A stretch of 64,000 bases of DNA from Thinopyrum elongatum (GCA_011799875.1 CM022297.1:70382663-70446662); one strand, 5' to 3'. Positions 1 through 11,660 are shown, numbered from the stretch's first letter. Numbers and translations are program-made. Notes: generated by a model from the letters alone, not told the origin.

Positions 1-1469
1 GTCAGGGTGGCCAATCCTCTCTCAATCCTCAAAGTAGCTTGAATGAGATAGCTAAGTTGATCTTGTTTAGACTTGAGAAAAACTTGGGATGCCTCTTCAA
101 CACTTGGCATCTTGGCTGCCTTCTCTGCTTTTGCTTTTTCTCTCTTCTCTTGAGCCTCTACTGAAGTAGGATCTGTAGCATCCATGACAACTGTGTTGTC
201 CTCAAAATCAGGCCTCAAGGGAAGGTGCTCTTTGTCCAACAGATATATGCATTTTCCCATCTTGGAGTTGATGAGCATCTGAATGTGTGGAGCATACCCA
301 CATGATCTCTTTTGGTCTGCTGCAGTTCTCTTAATGGTTTCAACTATCAAGCTCATCACCTTGAATTTTTGTGGCACATCAAACAAATGAAGCAAGTTGA
401 TGGAGTGGCCTCTGATCATCCTGTGATCTCCTGATTTGGGCAACAGGGTGTGCCTCAAAATGGTGTTTATGGTGGGCTGTCCAGACAACAGATAGTACAC
501 TGAGCCTAGCCTGTAAGTTTCCAAGGCCTTGTCAGGTATCTCCTTGTACATGTTGGCCATGGAGTTGTGATCTTTCTTGCACTTTGCATAGACATCAGTG
601 TTATCCTCTTGCTCTTCAGGGGCATTGATAAGCTTGGCCCATTCTGCAACAGTTGACTGGTACCTTGTACCCTCAGACATCCAAACAATTCTTCCATCTG
701 GGTAGAAGTGAGTTGTTCAATAAAACTGCATGATAAGCTCATCATTCCACTTGGTCAATTTCTGACCCACAAAGGTGTCAACTCCATTGAGTCTGAAGCT
801 CTCATGAACTCCAGGGAAGTGGTCTTCATTTTCATCAATGTATTCCCAATCAACCCATCTCATGTCACTGACTATGGGCTTCTTATCCAATAGAATTGTC
901 TCATAAAAGTCCTGCTGTTCCTTGGTGTGAAATCTGTAGTCCACAGTAGTTCTTCTCCTTGAAGCATAGGGGTCTGATTGTCTCCACAATCTGAGACCTG
1001 CATCCTTTCTTTCATTCATGTTTTCAGCCACTGGATGATTATCATCATGATCAGGGATCTTTGGCTTCAACTTTCTGAGCACTTGGGCTTCCTCTTCTTC
1101 TTCCATTTCAGGCACTGGGGCCTTGTTCTTTTCTGCAGCAGGTATGTTTTTGGTGCTTCTCTTTGGTGCAGTCTTAGAGGCTTGAACAGTAGATTTGGGG
1201 GCAGTCTTGGGCTTTGATGGAGCAGCCCCAGACTTGATGGCATCCCCCATCAGCTTCTGAGCTTTGGGTGCTAGTGCAGCATCCTCTTCTTCATCTTCTT
1301 CTTCATCCTCAGCCTCTGAGTTTCTCTTTCTCCTTGTCCTGGTAGCTGCTTTGGGCAAGTTGCTTGGGGTGCTTCTGCTACCCTCATCATAGCTGCCAGA
1401 GGGACTAGTGCCCTCACTCATGCTAACTTGCTCCTCAGACTTGTTCTGGATGTCACTTTGATCTGACAT
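1..1469 (-). pseudogene. 'Putative plant transposon protein' ORF of element E, one in-frame stop, runs off the left edge
   Basis: The frame opens at 1469 with MSDQSDIQNKSEEQ and stays open to the window edge except for a TGA at 717-719, just after the residues IMQFY. An upstream in-frame ATG at 1538 exists, but 1469 fits the start of the acidic Ser-rich leader better. The N-terminal third is low complexity, with an acidic EDEEEDEEED run and Lys/Pro-rich repeats. A folded-looking region follows from about residue 150 (YRFHTKEQQDFYETILL, MRWVDWEYIDENEDHFPGV). After the stop, reading continues with a conserved-looking segment (PDGRIVWMSEGTRY) and a coiled-coil-prone Lys/Glu/Ala stretch near the edge. 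Such ORFs are abundant in Triticeae retroelements; their function is unknown to me. A single nonsense change and no frameshift suggest recent decay. Confidence 0.6.
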
Positions 1470-1539
1470 AGCTGACACTGCAAACTGAAAGCTGACCCTG
1501 TGAATAGATATAGTTGAGATAGAGTGGATGAGCATCACA

Positions 1540-3233
1540 AAGTACGGAGATTTTGCAAAACAATTGAGTCAAAAACTTAGTTTTAGTTTTCTACAAAAAG
1601 CATTTTGGATCTACCGATTTGTTAAACTTGGTGACACCGAAGCAACATAAGAGTCTAAACTAGTGGAATCGGTCAGACTGAGACACAGTTCGGTGACTCC
1701 GAGATTGCTAGGGTTTCACTAAGAGTTGAACTCGGTCGCACCGATTCGTAAGTTTCGGTCAGACCGAAAATTACAAGTGCAATGGCCTAGGCCAAATCGG
1801 TGAGACCGATTTCTACAACTCGGTCGGTCCGAGATGAGTTCGGCGGAATCCTAACCCTAAATTTTCGAATCAAAACTAATCTAAAGGAAGTTTTTGCTGG
1901 ATAGAGTAATCTCATACGTGGTAAGAATCATGGCATTGACCTAAGTGCAGGAATCGGAGGTAAAGATTGCACATAGGGGTCGAGTTCATACCCTAACTCG
2001 GTGGTGAACTCGCTACGGCGGCAACGGCGACGAAGATTCCCGTTGACGGCGGCGGAGACCAGCGGCAGGAGGTCACTGGCGATGAGGAGACGATCCAGAG
2101 ACTCGAGTCGGCAGAGCAGGATACGCGCGGGCGAAGGGTTTTTGGAGAAATTTCTAAAATTCAACCCGTGGGGTATATATATCCTGACCCTGTCGGTGTG
2201 ACCAAGTGGAACGACTCGGTGGCACCGAGATGCAGAATCGCAAGCGGTTACTGCAACTCGGTGTGACCGAATTGCTCAAATCGTTTGCACCGAGATTGAA
2301 AACCTAGATCAACTCAATGAACTCGGTATGACCGAATGGAATGAATTGGTCAGACTGAAATACAGTGAGAGGTTTTGGAAGTTTAAGTCTATGACGAATC
2401 GGTGGCTCCATGTGCTCCTCACCCAAAGGGTTCGAATCTGACTTGATCAAACTTTGTGATGTAGCAAGAATAGAGTTTGAGACGAGAAAAGCATAGATAG
2501 CTAGAGGAAGTTCTTAGGCATTCTTGTCCATCCATTTGGCAAAGAAAAAAGAGCCAAACAATCAAAGCAACAAATAGATGTCCTCGAATAATAATAAATA
2601 TGCAATCAACATGCTCACACAATAAGATAGCAAATGAAATATGTGGCAAAGCATGCACAAACACTCTAGCATCTATCAAGCATTTGGCGATGACTAGGTC
2701 ATCTATATATGAGTATATTGACTTAGGAGTCAAATGAGAACATTTGATCATAGGTCATACTCATCGTTTAAGCACAAGTGGGGTTACCACTTTTACATAA
2801 AGCATTGTTGTGTTCACACCATTAGAGTTGCTTTAGCTCAATTCTTAGAGTAAAGCTCCCCCTAGATGTGATGTCCCCCCTAAGAGGGATGAACTAACCT
2901 TGGGTTTTGTCAATGATGACTTCATGTAGATGTTGAAGATGTGGATGCTCAATGTTGATGTAGATCATTTGGAGCAATCCATTGGAGTGAGTTACACTTT
3001 CAATACCTACATGGGTTAGTCCCACAAGGAACAAGCAAGGATATCCATAGACATAGAGTGAAGTACACACAAGATGATGTCCATGAAAGCATTAGGTTAC
3101 CTTGTCCCTTGACTTACCAACAAGAGGGTTTGTGACTCCTTGAACTAGTGCAAGATGTGAAAGTTGATTGCACTTGTCCTTGCCAATGTGAATGTGAGTG
3201 AAGTATGTTGGCGGAGTCACCCTCAAGAACTCT
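1540..3233 (-). other. Non-coding interior of element E, including a second promoter-like segment
   Basis: No ORF here has coding character. On the minus strand the section from about 2200 to 1920 reads like a promoter and 5' leader (TATA at about 2169-2177, then a GC-rich leader). The part from 2360 to 1660 is studded with the TCGGTnnnACCGA-type dyads that also mark this family's LTR. The stretch 2420-2880 is AT-rich with no feature I can name. 2881-3233 links to the gag 3' end. It may contain introns joining gag to the second ORF in spliced transcripts, but I cannot prove a splice pair. Confidence 0.5.
2160..2365 (-). promoter_or_regulatory. Candidate promoter for the second ORF of element E (TATA box plus upstream dyads)
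   Basis: On the minus strand an alternating TATATATA box lies at about 2169-2177. Just upstream of it (2195-2360) are imperfect dyads of the form TCGGTGTGACCGA, and downstream a 5'-leader-like stretch leads toward the ATG at 1469. The same TATA-plus-dyads arrangement occurs in the LTR (17044-17560), suggesting a reused promoter design. Function is inferred from arrangement only. Confidence 0.4.
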
Positions 3234-5102
3234 CTAGTTCTTCTTCTTCGGGATCCACACCATCTTGATGGGAATCCTTGGGGTTGTAGATGAACTTGAT
3301 GAAGTGGAACTTGATGTGGTCTTGGGAACCCACTTGACCAAGGCCTTTGGAGCTTCTTCAAATGCATCAATCTCTTCTTGAAGCTTGTCCTTGCCTTTTA
3401 GCTTGTGGTCTTGTGGTGGAAGATCATCTTGATCTTGTGTCCCCTCGAAGGAAGTAGGATCATACTTCTCTTGTTGAGGAACACACTTCGTCTTGGGGTA
3501 TTGATCTTCTTCCCACTCAACTCCATTGGCATTGAACTTTCGTTCAAAACCAACACCTTGATTCTTCCGGTGCCTTCCTTGCTTGCGTACAATTTCCTCA
3601 AATTGCTTACTTCCGGCAAGGCTCTTGTAAACACCTTTCTCTATAATTCCCTTCAATAAGCTATTTTCTTGCTCAAGTGTAACTTGGCTAAGAGAATCAT
3701 TAGTGGAATCAAGAGAACTACTAGAAGCAACAATATTGGATTTAGCATGATTAATAGCAAGTTCATCATAGTTTTCATCACTAGAGTTGTCAACAAGTAA
3801 ATCATCATCTCCTAGCAAATCGTCTTCATCACTATTGAAATCAACATACTCGGGGTGTGATACCTTTGGGCCTTTAGCCATGAAGCATCTTCCAATTCCT
3901 TCATTTGGTGAATCAAATATGTCATAGGAGTTGGTTGACACAAGTGCTAGACCGGCAACACCTTCATCTTGAGTATATTCAGAGTTGGAGTGATAACTTC
4001 TCTCGGAGTGGTGGTCGGAGTCGGAACCGGATACCCATTCACCAACATGAGCTTGATGTCTTCGTCTTGTGTAGCTCTTTGATGACTTGTCCTTCCTTTC
4101 CGAGTCCTTACTTCTGCGAGAGGGTCTTCGTTCATAACGATCATCTCTACTCCTTCTCTCTCTTGTAGGTGATTCTTCTCTTCTACTTCTTCTCTTAGGT
4201 GAGTCTTCCCTTCTTTTGTGTGGGGCCGTGAACTCAATGGAGTAGTGTCCGGGTCTTCCACAATTATAGCAATTTCGCTCACGACTAGAAGATCTTTTGT
4301 CATTGTAGGACCTTGACTTGGAACTTCTTTCTTTGCTTCTACTCTTGTAGAACTTGTTGAAGTTCTTCACCATTAGGCTCAATTCTTCATTGAAGGCTTG
4401 TTTCTCACTTGATGATGTAGGAGCATCACATGAGGCTTTGTAAGCACCACTAGACTTGTTGTGAAGCTCCTCTTTATCCTTGAGTGACATCTCATGAGCA
4501 ACAATTCTTCCAATGACTTCGGTTGGTTTGAGATCTTTGTAATTGGGCATCATTTGGATCAAAGTGCACATGGTATCATATTTTCCATCCAAGGCTCTTA
4601 GGATCTTTTTGATGATGAATCTATCGGTCATCTCTTCACTTCCTAAGACGGCAATCTCATTTGTGATGAGAGCAAGCCTAGAGTACATTTCAGCGACACC
4701 TTCACCATCCTTCATTTTGAAATTGTCAAGCTGACTTTGAAGCACATCCAATTTGGATTCCTTGACGGAGTCAGTACCTTCGCGCATATCAATCAAAGTA
4801 TCCCAAATTTCCTTTGCATTCTCAAGACGGCTGATTTTGTTGAATTCTTCGGGGCACAATCCATTGAAGAGGATATCGCAAGCTTGAGCGTTGTATTGCA
4901 ACATCTTCAATTCTTCAGCGGTAGCTTCACGGTTCGGTTCTCTCCCATCGAAGAATTCACCTTGCAAACCAATGCACACAATAGCCCAAACGGCGGGGTT
5001 ATGTCCAAGAATATGCATTTTCATCTTATGCTTCCAACTAGCAAAATTAGTACCATCAAAGTAAGGACCTCTACGGTGGTAATTTCCCTCGCTAGACGCC
5101 AT
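3234..5102 (-). CDS. gag: Gag polyprotein of element E (Copia-type, UBN2-like) with altered zinc knuckle
   Basis: 622 codons, ATG at 5102, directly after the PBS (5173-5184). Residues 13-30 (YFDGTNFASWKHKMKMHI) are the N-terminal motif of Copia gag proteins. Residues about 60-205 match the UBN2/retrotransposon gag fold in pattern (IWDTLIDMREGT, LQSQLDNFKM, ILRALDGKYDTM). Residues 250-275 are Arg/Ser-rich. A CCHC knuckle follows at C278, C281, H286, but the last ligand is Phe291 (codon at 4230-4232) where Cys is expected. Then come a long RS/RRE-rich stretch (residues about 296-350), an acidic region and a Ser/Thr-rich tail ending in MVWIPKKKN. Known role of the family: capsid assembly and RNA packaging. 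The ORF is intact in length, so it could be translated, but RNA binding by the knuckle should be impaired. No pol follows. Confidence 0.8.
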   Translation of the reverse strand: MASSEGNYHRRGPYFDGTNFASWKHKMKMHILGHNPAVWAIVCIGLQGEFFDGREPNREATAEELKMLQYNAQACDILFNGLCPEEFNKISRLENAKEIWDTLIDMREGTDSVKESKLDVLQSQLDNFKMKDGEGVAEMYSRLALITNEIAVLGSEEMTDRFIIKKILRALDGKYDTMCTLIQMMPNYKDLKPTEVIGRIVAHEMSLKDKEELHNKSSGAYKASCDAPTSSSEKQAFNEELSLMVKNFNKFYKSRSKERSSKSRSYNDKRSSSRERNCYNCGRPGHYSIEFTAPHKRREDSPKRRSRREESPTRERRSRDDRYERRPSRRSKDSERKDKSSKSYTRRRHQAHVGEWVSGSDSDHHSERSYHSNSEYTQDEGVAGLALVSTNSYDIFDSPNEGIGRCFMAKGPKVSHPEYVDFNSDEDDLLGDDDLLVDNSSDENYDELAINHAKSNIVASSSSLDSTNDSLSQVTLEQENSLLKGIIEKGVYKSLAGSKQFEEIVRKQGRHRKNQGVGFERKFNANGVEWEEDQYPKTKCVPQQEKYDPTSFEGTQDQDDLPPQDHKLKGKDKLQEEIDAFEEAPKALVKWVPKTTSSSTSSSSSTTPRIPIKMVWIPKKKN

Positions 5103-5172
5103 ACTCTCCTAGGTTGTGAAACCAAGGCTATGATCACCAAAGCTATGGAAATCAAGGCAAATGGAGACCAAA

Positions 5173-5184
5173 GCTCTGATACCA
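5173..5184 (-). other. Primer binding site of element E
   Basis: The minus strand reads TGGTATCAGAGC two bases after the LTR end, the initiator-methionine tRNA type of PBS common in plant Copia and some Gypsy elements. It fixes element orientation (minus) and the inner edge of the 5' LTR at 5187. Confidence 0.8.
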
Positions 5185-5186
5185 CT

Positions 5187-5981
5187 TGTAGGATCAAAAG
5201 TATGTCTAGAGGGGGGGGTGATTAGACTACTTGACCAAATAAAAATCTAGCCTTTTCCCAATTTTAAGTCTTGGCAGATTTTAGCAACTTAGCACAAGTC
5301 AAGCAAACAACCTACACATGCAATTCTAAGAGTATAGCAGCGAAATGCAAATCATTTCATATGAAGGTAAAGGGGAGGAGTTTGGAGGGAGCAAACGCAA
5401 TGTAGACACAGAGATTTTTGGCGTGGTTCCGATAGGTGGTGCTATCGTACATCCACGTTGATGGAGACTTCAACCCATGAAGGGTAACGGTTGCGCGAGT
5501 CCACGGAGGGCTCCACCCACGAAGGGTCCACGAAGAAGCAACCTTGTCTATCCCACCATGGCCATCGCCCACGAAGGACTTGCCTCACTTGGGTAGATCT
5601 TCACGAAGTAGGCGATCTCCTTGCCCTTACAAACTCCTTCGTTCAACTCCACAATCTTGACGGAGGCTCCCAAGTAACACCTAACCAATCTAGGAGACAC
5701 CACTCTCCAAAAGGTAATAAACGGTGTGTTGATAATGAACTCCTTGCTCTTGTGCTTCAAATGATAGTCTCCCCAACACTCAACTCTCTCACAGATTTGG
5801 ATATGGTGGAAAGATGATTTGAGTGGAAAGCAACTTGGGGAAGGCTAGAGATCAAGATTCTAGTGGTTGGATTGGAATGTCTTGGTCTCAACACATGAGT
5901 AGGTGGTTCTCTCTTAGAAAATGAGTAGTGGAGGTGTAGGCACGTTCTGATGGCTCTCTCACAAATGGAGAAGGGGGTGGA
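5187..5981 (-). repeat. 5' LTR of element E, downstream part (split by G1)
   Basis: On the plus strand the LTR begins TGTAGGATC at 5187 and matches the solo LTR at 30447-31238 with scattered substitutions and small indels. It is interrupted after 5981; GTGGA at 5977-5981 is the left copy of the G1 target duplication. The LTR resumes at 17044. Without the insertion the LTR is 1658 bases (795 + 863). The region includes leader-like sequence with repeated CACGAAGG motifs (about 5470-5580). No protein-coding ORF is supported. Confidence 0.85.
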
Positions 5982-8900
5982 TGTAACACCCCCAGTGGTT
6001 AGCCACAGTAATCTCCCTTTTGATAATGCCATGTCATCATGATCAGTAGTGCTTAATCATCATTAGTAACATATCTCCTTCCATAATTCAAATTCAAATT
6101 GGAAATTCAAACTAAAGTGAAAATAAAAGTTGTTCAAATCCAGGAACTAAAATGTCCATCATGTTGCAAATATTCCCAAGGCAATTATAAAAATAGCAGC
6201 AACATTAATTAAATTAATTAAGTGACTCTAACAGCAAGAAACAGCAGGAAAGCAGAAGTATTTAATCCGTTTATAATTAAATAAAATTCAGATGAAATTT
6301 TTTGGACCTTAAACCTTTTTATAACAGAGCTAGAAATAACACTACAATTATGAGGCCAAGCCACTCATTTTACAAAACTCAAATGGGGGCTACACATTTT
6401 GCAAAACAGAAAAGAAAAGATAAAGCAGAAATAAAGAAAAAGAAAAAGGCCTACACGGCTGGGCCTAAGTCAGCCAGCCGGCCTAGCCCACCTCGCCACC
6501 CCGTCCCCATCTACTGCTCATGCCAGGGCTCGCTGTCGAGCACCTGGTGCGCACGCGCTCGCCGCACCCCCTGGCCCCCCTCGCTCCGCTCGACAGTGCG
6601 CCTGCGCCCGCCTGGTGGGTAAAGAGCAGCTCCCGCGCCCCCTGGCTCTCCCTCGCTCACTCTCTCTCGCTCTCCCTCTCGTTCCCCACCTCACCGACGT
6701 AGCCATGGCGCCGCCGCCGTAGCACACGCGGCCACCGTGCTCGCCTCGCCTCGCCTCTGCGCCAGAGAGGACCGCCTCGACCTCCTCTTCCTCTCCGACA
6801 AGTCACCCGAGACGGAGAGCCACTGCATCGCCTCCACGCCGCCCTCTCCCTCCTCAGATCGCCGCCACACGCCGTCGCCGATTCCGATGACCTCGAGCTT
6901 CCCCGAGCCCTCTGCCACTTCCCTACAGCTCCGCGGTGAGCAGCCGCACCGGAACCCCCTCCTCCCTGTCCTTCCCCGTAGCCGTAGCTAGCCGCCGCCG
7001 TGCTCGTGCTCTGTCCGCCGCCGTCGCTGCCATTGCCGTGCTCCCAGAGCCGCTCGGTTCGGTCCAGCAGCACCGGCGTGCTCCTGGTGAGCTGCAGAGG
7101 CCGCCCCGCCCGTTACTTTGCTCGCTAGCCCACCACAGCCACGCGCCCGAGCTCCACCCGAGAGCCCCGCCGCCAACCGTCGTCGCCGGCGTCGTTCCGG
7201 CCACCCCCGAGTCCGACCACCACCACCACGCGATGTGGCTCGCTGCGCCCGTTCTAACGGGCCAAACCACAGCCCCGGGGACGCCCTGTGGGCGAATCCC
7301 GAGCCTCGCCGGCGCGCTCCGCCGCATTCGGGCTCGCCGGAGCAACTCCGGCGGCCGACTCTGACATGGCACGCGGGCCCCAGCCCCAGTGTCTCTGACC
7401 ATGGGCCCCACTGGGCCCTGTTGACCGGTCAGCGTGCTGACTGGGCACAGTGGCTCACTGACATGTGGGTCCCGCTAATAAAAAGTTTTTTTTAAATAAG
7501 TAAAAACACTAATTAAAATGTTAATTAACCTAATTAGTTAAATTAATAGACACTGACAGTAGGCCCCACCCACTAATTAATCCTATTTAGTTTAAATTAA
7601 CTCTGTTTAAACTAAACAGAGGCTGACATGTGGGTCCCACTGGACCCACACGTCAGGTTTGACCTGCTCAACTGCATAGTTGACTGCTGATGTCATCAAT
7701 GTGTAATACTAACGTCATCATTCACTATTCTGGATAATTCAAATTTAATTAAATAATTAAATTCCAGAAAATACTAGAAATCTTTAGAAAATCATATAAA
7801 TTAATCCGTAGCTCAGATCGAAAAACTTTGTACATCAAAGTTGCTCAGAACGACGAGACGAATCCGAAGACGCGGTCCGTTCGTCCGCCACACGTCCCTA
7901 ACTATCCAAACATGGAACCGTTCCCCTCCGGTCATCTGTCTGAGAAATGTCCGGAACCGGGAAAACATTCCCGGATGGATTCCCCCTTCCTCGGTGACGT
8001 GCAACCATATGTTAGGACACACCCGGCACTGCATATTGTCATGTCGTACATTGCGTTGCTCATGTTTGCTGTGTATTTATATTGTTTCCTCCCCCTCTTC
8101 TCTCTCGTTAGACCCCGACGCAGTTCCCGGTACCGACGCACCTCCGGAGCCCGACGCCACCGTTGACGACCTTGCCTTTGCCGCAGAGCAACCAGGCAAG
8201 CCCCCTCTTTGATCATCCCGATATCGCCCAATTCTATTTTCGCATGCTTGCATTAGAATTGCTGCTGCTACTGCTTTACCTATTCTGATGCATAGCCTGT
8301 TTATTGTAACCTGTTATTGATACCTTACATGCTTATCCTAAACTGCTTAGTATAGGCCGGGTAGAGACCCACTAGAGAACCCCACTTTGTCCCTTGTTAC
8401 CCCGCTGGATTATCAGAAGACCCGATCAACAGGATTGAAGACCAGGCCCCGGCACCGCACCTCACTTCCCCCTTAGTTGCTCGACACTACTGGGTTACTA
8501 TCGAGTGCCGAGGGTGATACCTCGTCAGCACTACTGATGATAACCTTGTAGGTTAGTTAATCGGCCATGGTCATCGAGGGTGATTCCTCCTTCACCAGTC
8601 CCGATAACGATGCTGTCGTGCAACACCTCCAGTGTGAACCTCGAGGGTGATTCCTCCTGTGTTCACCTCGACAGTTACATCTAGTGGGTATCCATCGAGG
8701 GTGATACCTCGGATTTTCCCTTGATGTTTGGACACATGGATACTGTGACTTTACCCTGAATCATGCTACAGACGGGTCGGCCCCAAGGGGTACCCATGAG
8801 ACTGTTACTGCAGGACTGGAGGGACAGGCGGTACCACCTGGTTGAGGTGGACCTGAGTTCCCGACAGTCTTTTGAGAAGTCGTGTTGACTTGGAGTTTAA

Positions 8901-10245
8901 CTGTGAGATGAATACGAGGCGCGGCCGGGCATTCTTAGCCCTTGCAGCAAGTTCTCGAGACGGGGCGACGGGGTCACATCGATCGTGAGTCTCTGCTCGT
9001 TATCGCAAGCCCCTAGGCCGCCAACGATTTGGATATTTGATCCGAGCAGGCCTCTGGCCTGATAGCACTAACCATCACGTGGGAATAGTATGGGCATTCT
9101 ACATTGTAGCATTAGCCGAAAGCTCTGAAAGACGTCTAGTTCTGCCTTGCGTCCGGGACGGACCGGTGCCCTCCTGGTGCCTGGCTTCACCCTGCTCGCA
9201 ATGACCCGGAGTGCACAGGGCGATGGCCCAAGACCCCTGAGCTCTTAGGATGTAGGCCGACGGGGACCTCTCTGCTGAGCTGTAGGTAGGGCTGCGGTGT
9301 GTCATTTGGCCGAGGCTGGGCATGACCCAGGAAAGTTTGTCCGGCCGGAGTTAATCGAGCATGTTGGGTAAGTTGGTGCACCCTTGCAGGGAAGAAAACA
9401 TCTATCGATAGCCTGTCCTACGGTAACAGACACTCGGAGTTGTATCCCGATCGATACAGCTAGAATTGGATACTATGGCTCTGGGATTGCTTCTCGCAGG
9501 GAGTCGAGAAGGGATCTCAGGACAAGGTTGATGACTGTATGGCTCTGGGATTGCATTCTCGTAGGGAGTCGAGAAAGGATCTCTGGGTGAGGTTGAGACT
9601 TAATGATACTACTACTTTATATTGTACTAATCTACACTCTTCTAATGCTGCAAGACCTCTGAAGATGCTAGTCTTCGATAGGACTAGGCCTTCCCTCTAT
9701 TCTGGCATTTCTGCAGCCCAGTCCACATATACAGCCTCTCTTTGATAATGTTGCATATGTAGTGTAGATCCTTGCTTGCTGAGTACTTCGGATGAGTACT
9801 CATGTTTGCTTTGCTTTCGTTTTCCCCATATCCTTTTGGTGCAACCAGATGACGGAGCCCCTGAGACAGCTGCCCCCATCGACGATCGCTACTACTACCC
9901 CGAGGGTGGTTACTACTACAAGTTGGCTGACGACCAGGAGTAGGTTCGGAGGGTCCCAGGCAGGAGGCCTGCGCCTTTCGATCGTAGTGTTTTATTTTGC
10001 CCTGCCTTTCTAAAGGCCTTTCTATTTCTCTTTTAATATCTGCACTCAGAAATCTGATGCTTCCGCTGACGCTTGTATGCGAGCTTATGTATTCGAGCCC
10101 TCGAGGCCCCTGGCTTGTAATATAAAGCTTATATGACTTTATTTATGTTTTAGAGTTGTGTTGTGATATCTTCCCGTGAGTCCTTAGGCTTGATCATGTG
10201 CATTTGCATGTATGATTAGTGCACGATTGAGCCAAGGGCGTCACA
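5982..10245 (+). repeat. 5' LTR of G1
   Basis: Runs from TGTAACACCC to GCGTCACA. A strongly GC-rich block lies at about 6470-7440; 7490-7800 is AT-rich with repeated TAATTA. A cluster of short repeats of the form TCGAGGGTGATNCCTC lies at about 8500, 8573, 8640 and 8694. ORFs in the GC-rich block occur on both strands and look like composition artefacts. Confidence 0.9.
8501..8712 (+). repeat. Cluster of short GAGGGTGATNCCTC repeats inside the G1 LTR
   Basis: Four near-copies of a roughly 14-base motif with dyad character (GAGG...CCTC) occur at about 8509, 8575, 8642 and 8695. They are retained in the 3' LTR (about 15316-15515) with some substitutions. They could be transcription-factor sites or small RNA hairpins; function unknown. 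Confidence 0.5.
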
Positions 10246-10248
10246 AGT

Positions 10249-10260
10249 TGGTATCAGAGT
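10249..10260 (+). other. Primer binding site of G1
   Basis: TGGTATCAGAGT begins three bases after the LTR end (CA at 10244-10245), the initiator-Met tRNA type of PBS. It sets G1 orientation as plus strand. Confidence 0.75.
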
Positions 10261-10640
10261 CGACTGCCTGTAGGAACCCCCCTTTCCAACTCCTTGGCCG
10301 AAGTTGAGTCCAGTAACGAAAAACTATTTTACTAACTTGGCTGTGTGGCTTACGGGCTCACGTCGCCAATTGGGTGGTATTAGTATCTTTTATTCCTCGT
10401 CTATACTCTAGGACTCTGACCTCTCTTCTATTCGGGTTAAATGAATTTTACTAACGCTGACACTTAGGATCTCGTAAATCTCATCTACCCGGAGAGCTGG
10501 ATATCTGTGCTTAATTCCTTACCATTGATCTGATTAGTCTGATAATCATTTTCCTTTCCATTGTTTTGTTTAACCTTTCTCTCTGAGTTGTATTATACTT
10601 CTCATTGTCATTTGACAATCCTGAATTTCCTCTGTTTCAG

Positions 10641-11411
10641 ATGGATCGTTTGTTTCCACCACGCCCTACGACGCAGCTTGTGCTTCGCACTTGGGCTCGT
10701 GGTGCCCCTGGTTTTCTAGCTGTTCTGATCGCCCTCCTGACTAGGCTGGGCTACCGCTGGCACCCCGAGTACATGGTCTATGAGGATTATCGCGAGTTCA
10801 ACCAGGAGCAGTACCATGCTGATGTTCGTATCTATGATCAGCGCGATGACTCAGACATTGAGCTGCACCTTTTCCACGGTATCGGCGCGACGATTGAGAT
10901 GGCAGTACATGATGCCGCCTACTCTGCTGTCGCACGTCTCCGAGGAGAGTTTAGTGATAGCTTGGATGCCTCTGAGTTCCGATACATTCCGTATGCCCCT
11001 GCTGGAGATGCTACTGGATACTACACAGCTATTTGTGCCCCGTACGAGCGACGTCGTTATGACCCGCAAGTTCTGATTCAGTGCACTCAGGCTCTGGATC
11101 GCACTGTTCGGGCTCTTGCCGTTGAGTTGGTTGCCACTCGAGCACGCCTCTACGATGCTATGACACAGTTGCTACCAGCTATTCATGCTGGGATACATCC
11201 AGAGTACATCCTTTACCCGAGCAGGACTCAGATGTATGCTGGTATTGATTGGCCTGCTGTTGGAGGTCACACACCTGTACGTGGACCTCTTCTTTCAGCT
11301 CGAGACCGGATTCTGCATCAGAGTGCACATGGAGTGCAGGATCCTTCCGCGACGAACATTCATCGTCCACACGTGCAGCTACCCTGTTTCAGTGGATCTT
11401 CCCGACGTTGA
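10641..11411 (+). CDS. Accessory ORF upstream of gag in G1, unknown function
   Basis: A 256-codon ORF starting at ATG 10641 (MDRLFPPRPTTQLVLRTWA); the same frame is open from 10605, but the later ATG has the cleaner leader. The protein is moderately acidic with helical segments (DIELHLFHGIGATIEMAVHDAA, CTQALDRTVRALAVELVATRARLYDAM). I recognise no domain. It lies between PBS and gag, where some plant Gypsy elements carry an extra leader ORF. An overlapping +1 frame from 11185 continues with protein-like sequence to 11550, so the C-terminus after about 11280 may result from a frameshift. It could be a real element-encoded protein or a decayed remnant. Confidence 0.45.
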   Translation: MDRLFPPRPTTQLVLRTWARGAPGFLAVLIALLTRLGYRWHPEYMVYEDYREFNQEQYHADVRIYDQRDDSDIELHLFHGIGATIEMAVHDAAYSAVARLRGEFSDSLDASEFRYIPYAPAGDATGYYTAICAPYERRRYDPQVLIQCTQALDRTVRALAVELVATRARLYDAMTQLLPAIHAGIHPEYILYPSRTQMYAGIDWPAVGGHTPVRGPLLSARDRILHQSAHGVQDPSATNIHRPHVQLPCFSGSSRR

Positions 11412-11660
11412 TGTAGCCTTTGCTATGTCTTGTGGTGTACTTCCTTACCGCGTGCCTGCGAGCCGCCTACCATATCTAGCTTTTGAATTTGCGCCGTTAT
11501 GCTATTCGCATGTAACCGACTCTGTGTATGGATCTGTATGTCTTAATTGACTACTATTAAGTATCTATGACACTACTCAATTATTGTCGTGTTACATCAT
11601 GCTTGTCGCTAAACACTCGCAACTGCTTTTACTGAACTACCCCTATTGAAACGTAGCAGG

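Noticed and set aside
5357..5817. ORFs on both strands in the E LTR leader (also 30564-31051)
   Set aside because: They sit inside an LTR, overlap in antisense and match only the other LTR copy; no coding signal.
6470..7500. Overlapping ORFs on both strands in the GC-rich block of the G1 LTR (repeated at 13300-14310)
   Set aside because: Several frames are open at once, composition is Arg/Ala/Gly/Pro-rich, and they lie inside an LTR; high GC explains the lack of stops.
8501..8712. CRISPR-like array from the short GAGGGTGAT repeats
   Set aside because: Plant nuclear DNA, four short degenerate repeats at uneven spacing inside an LTR, and no cas genes.
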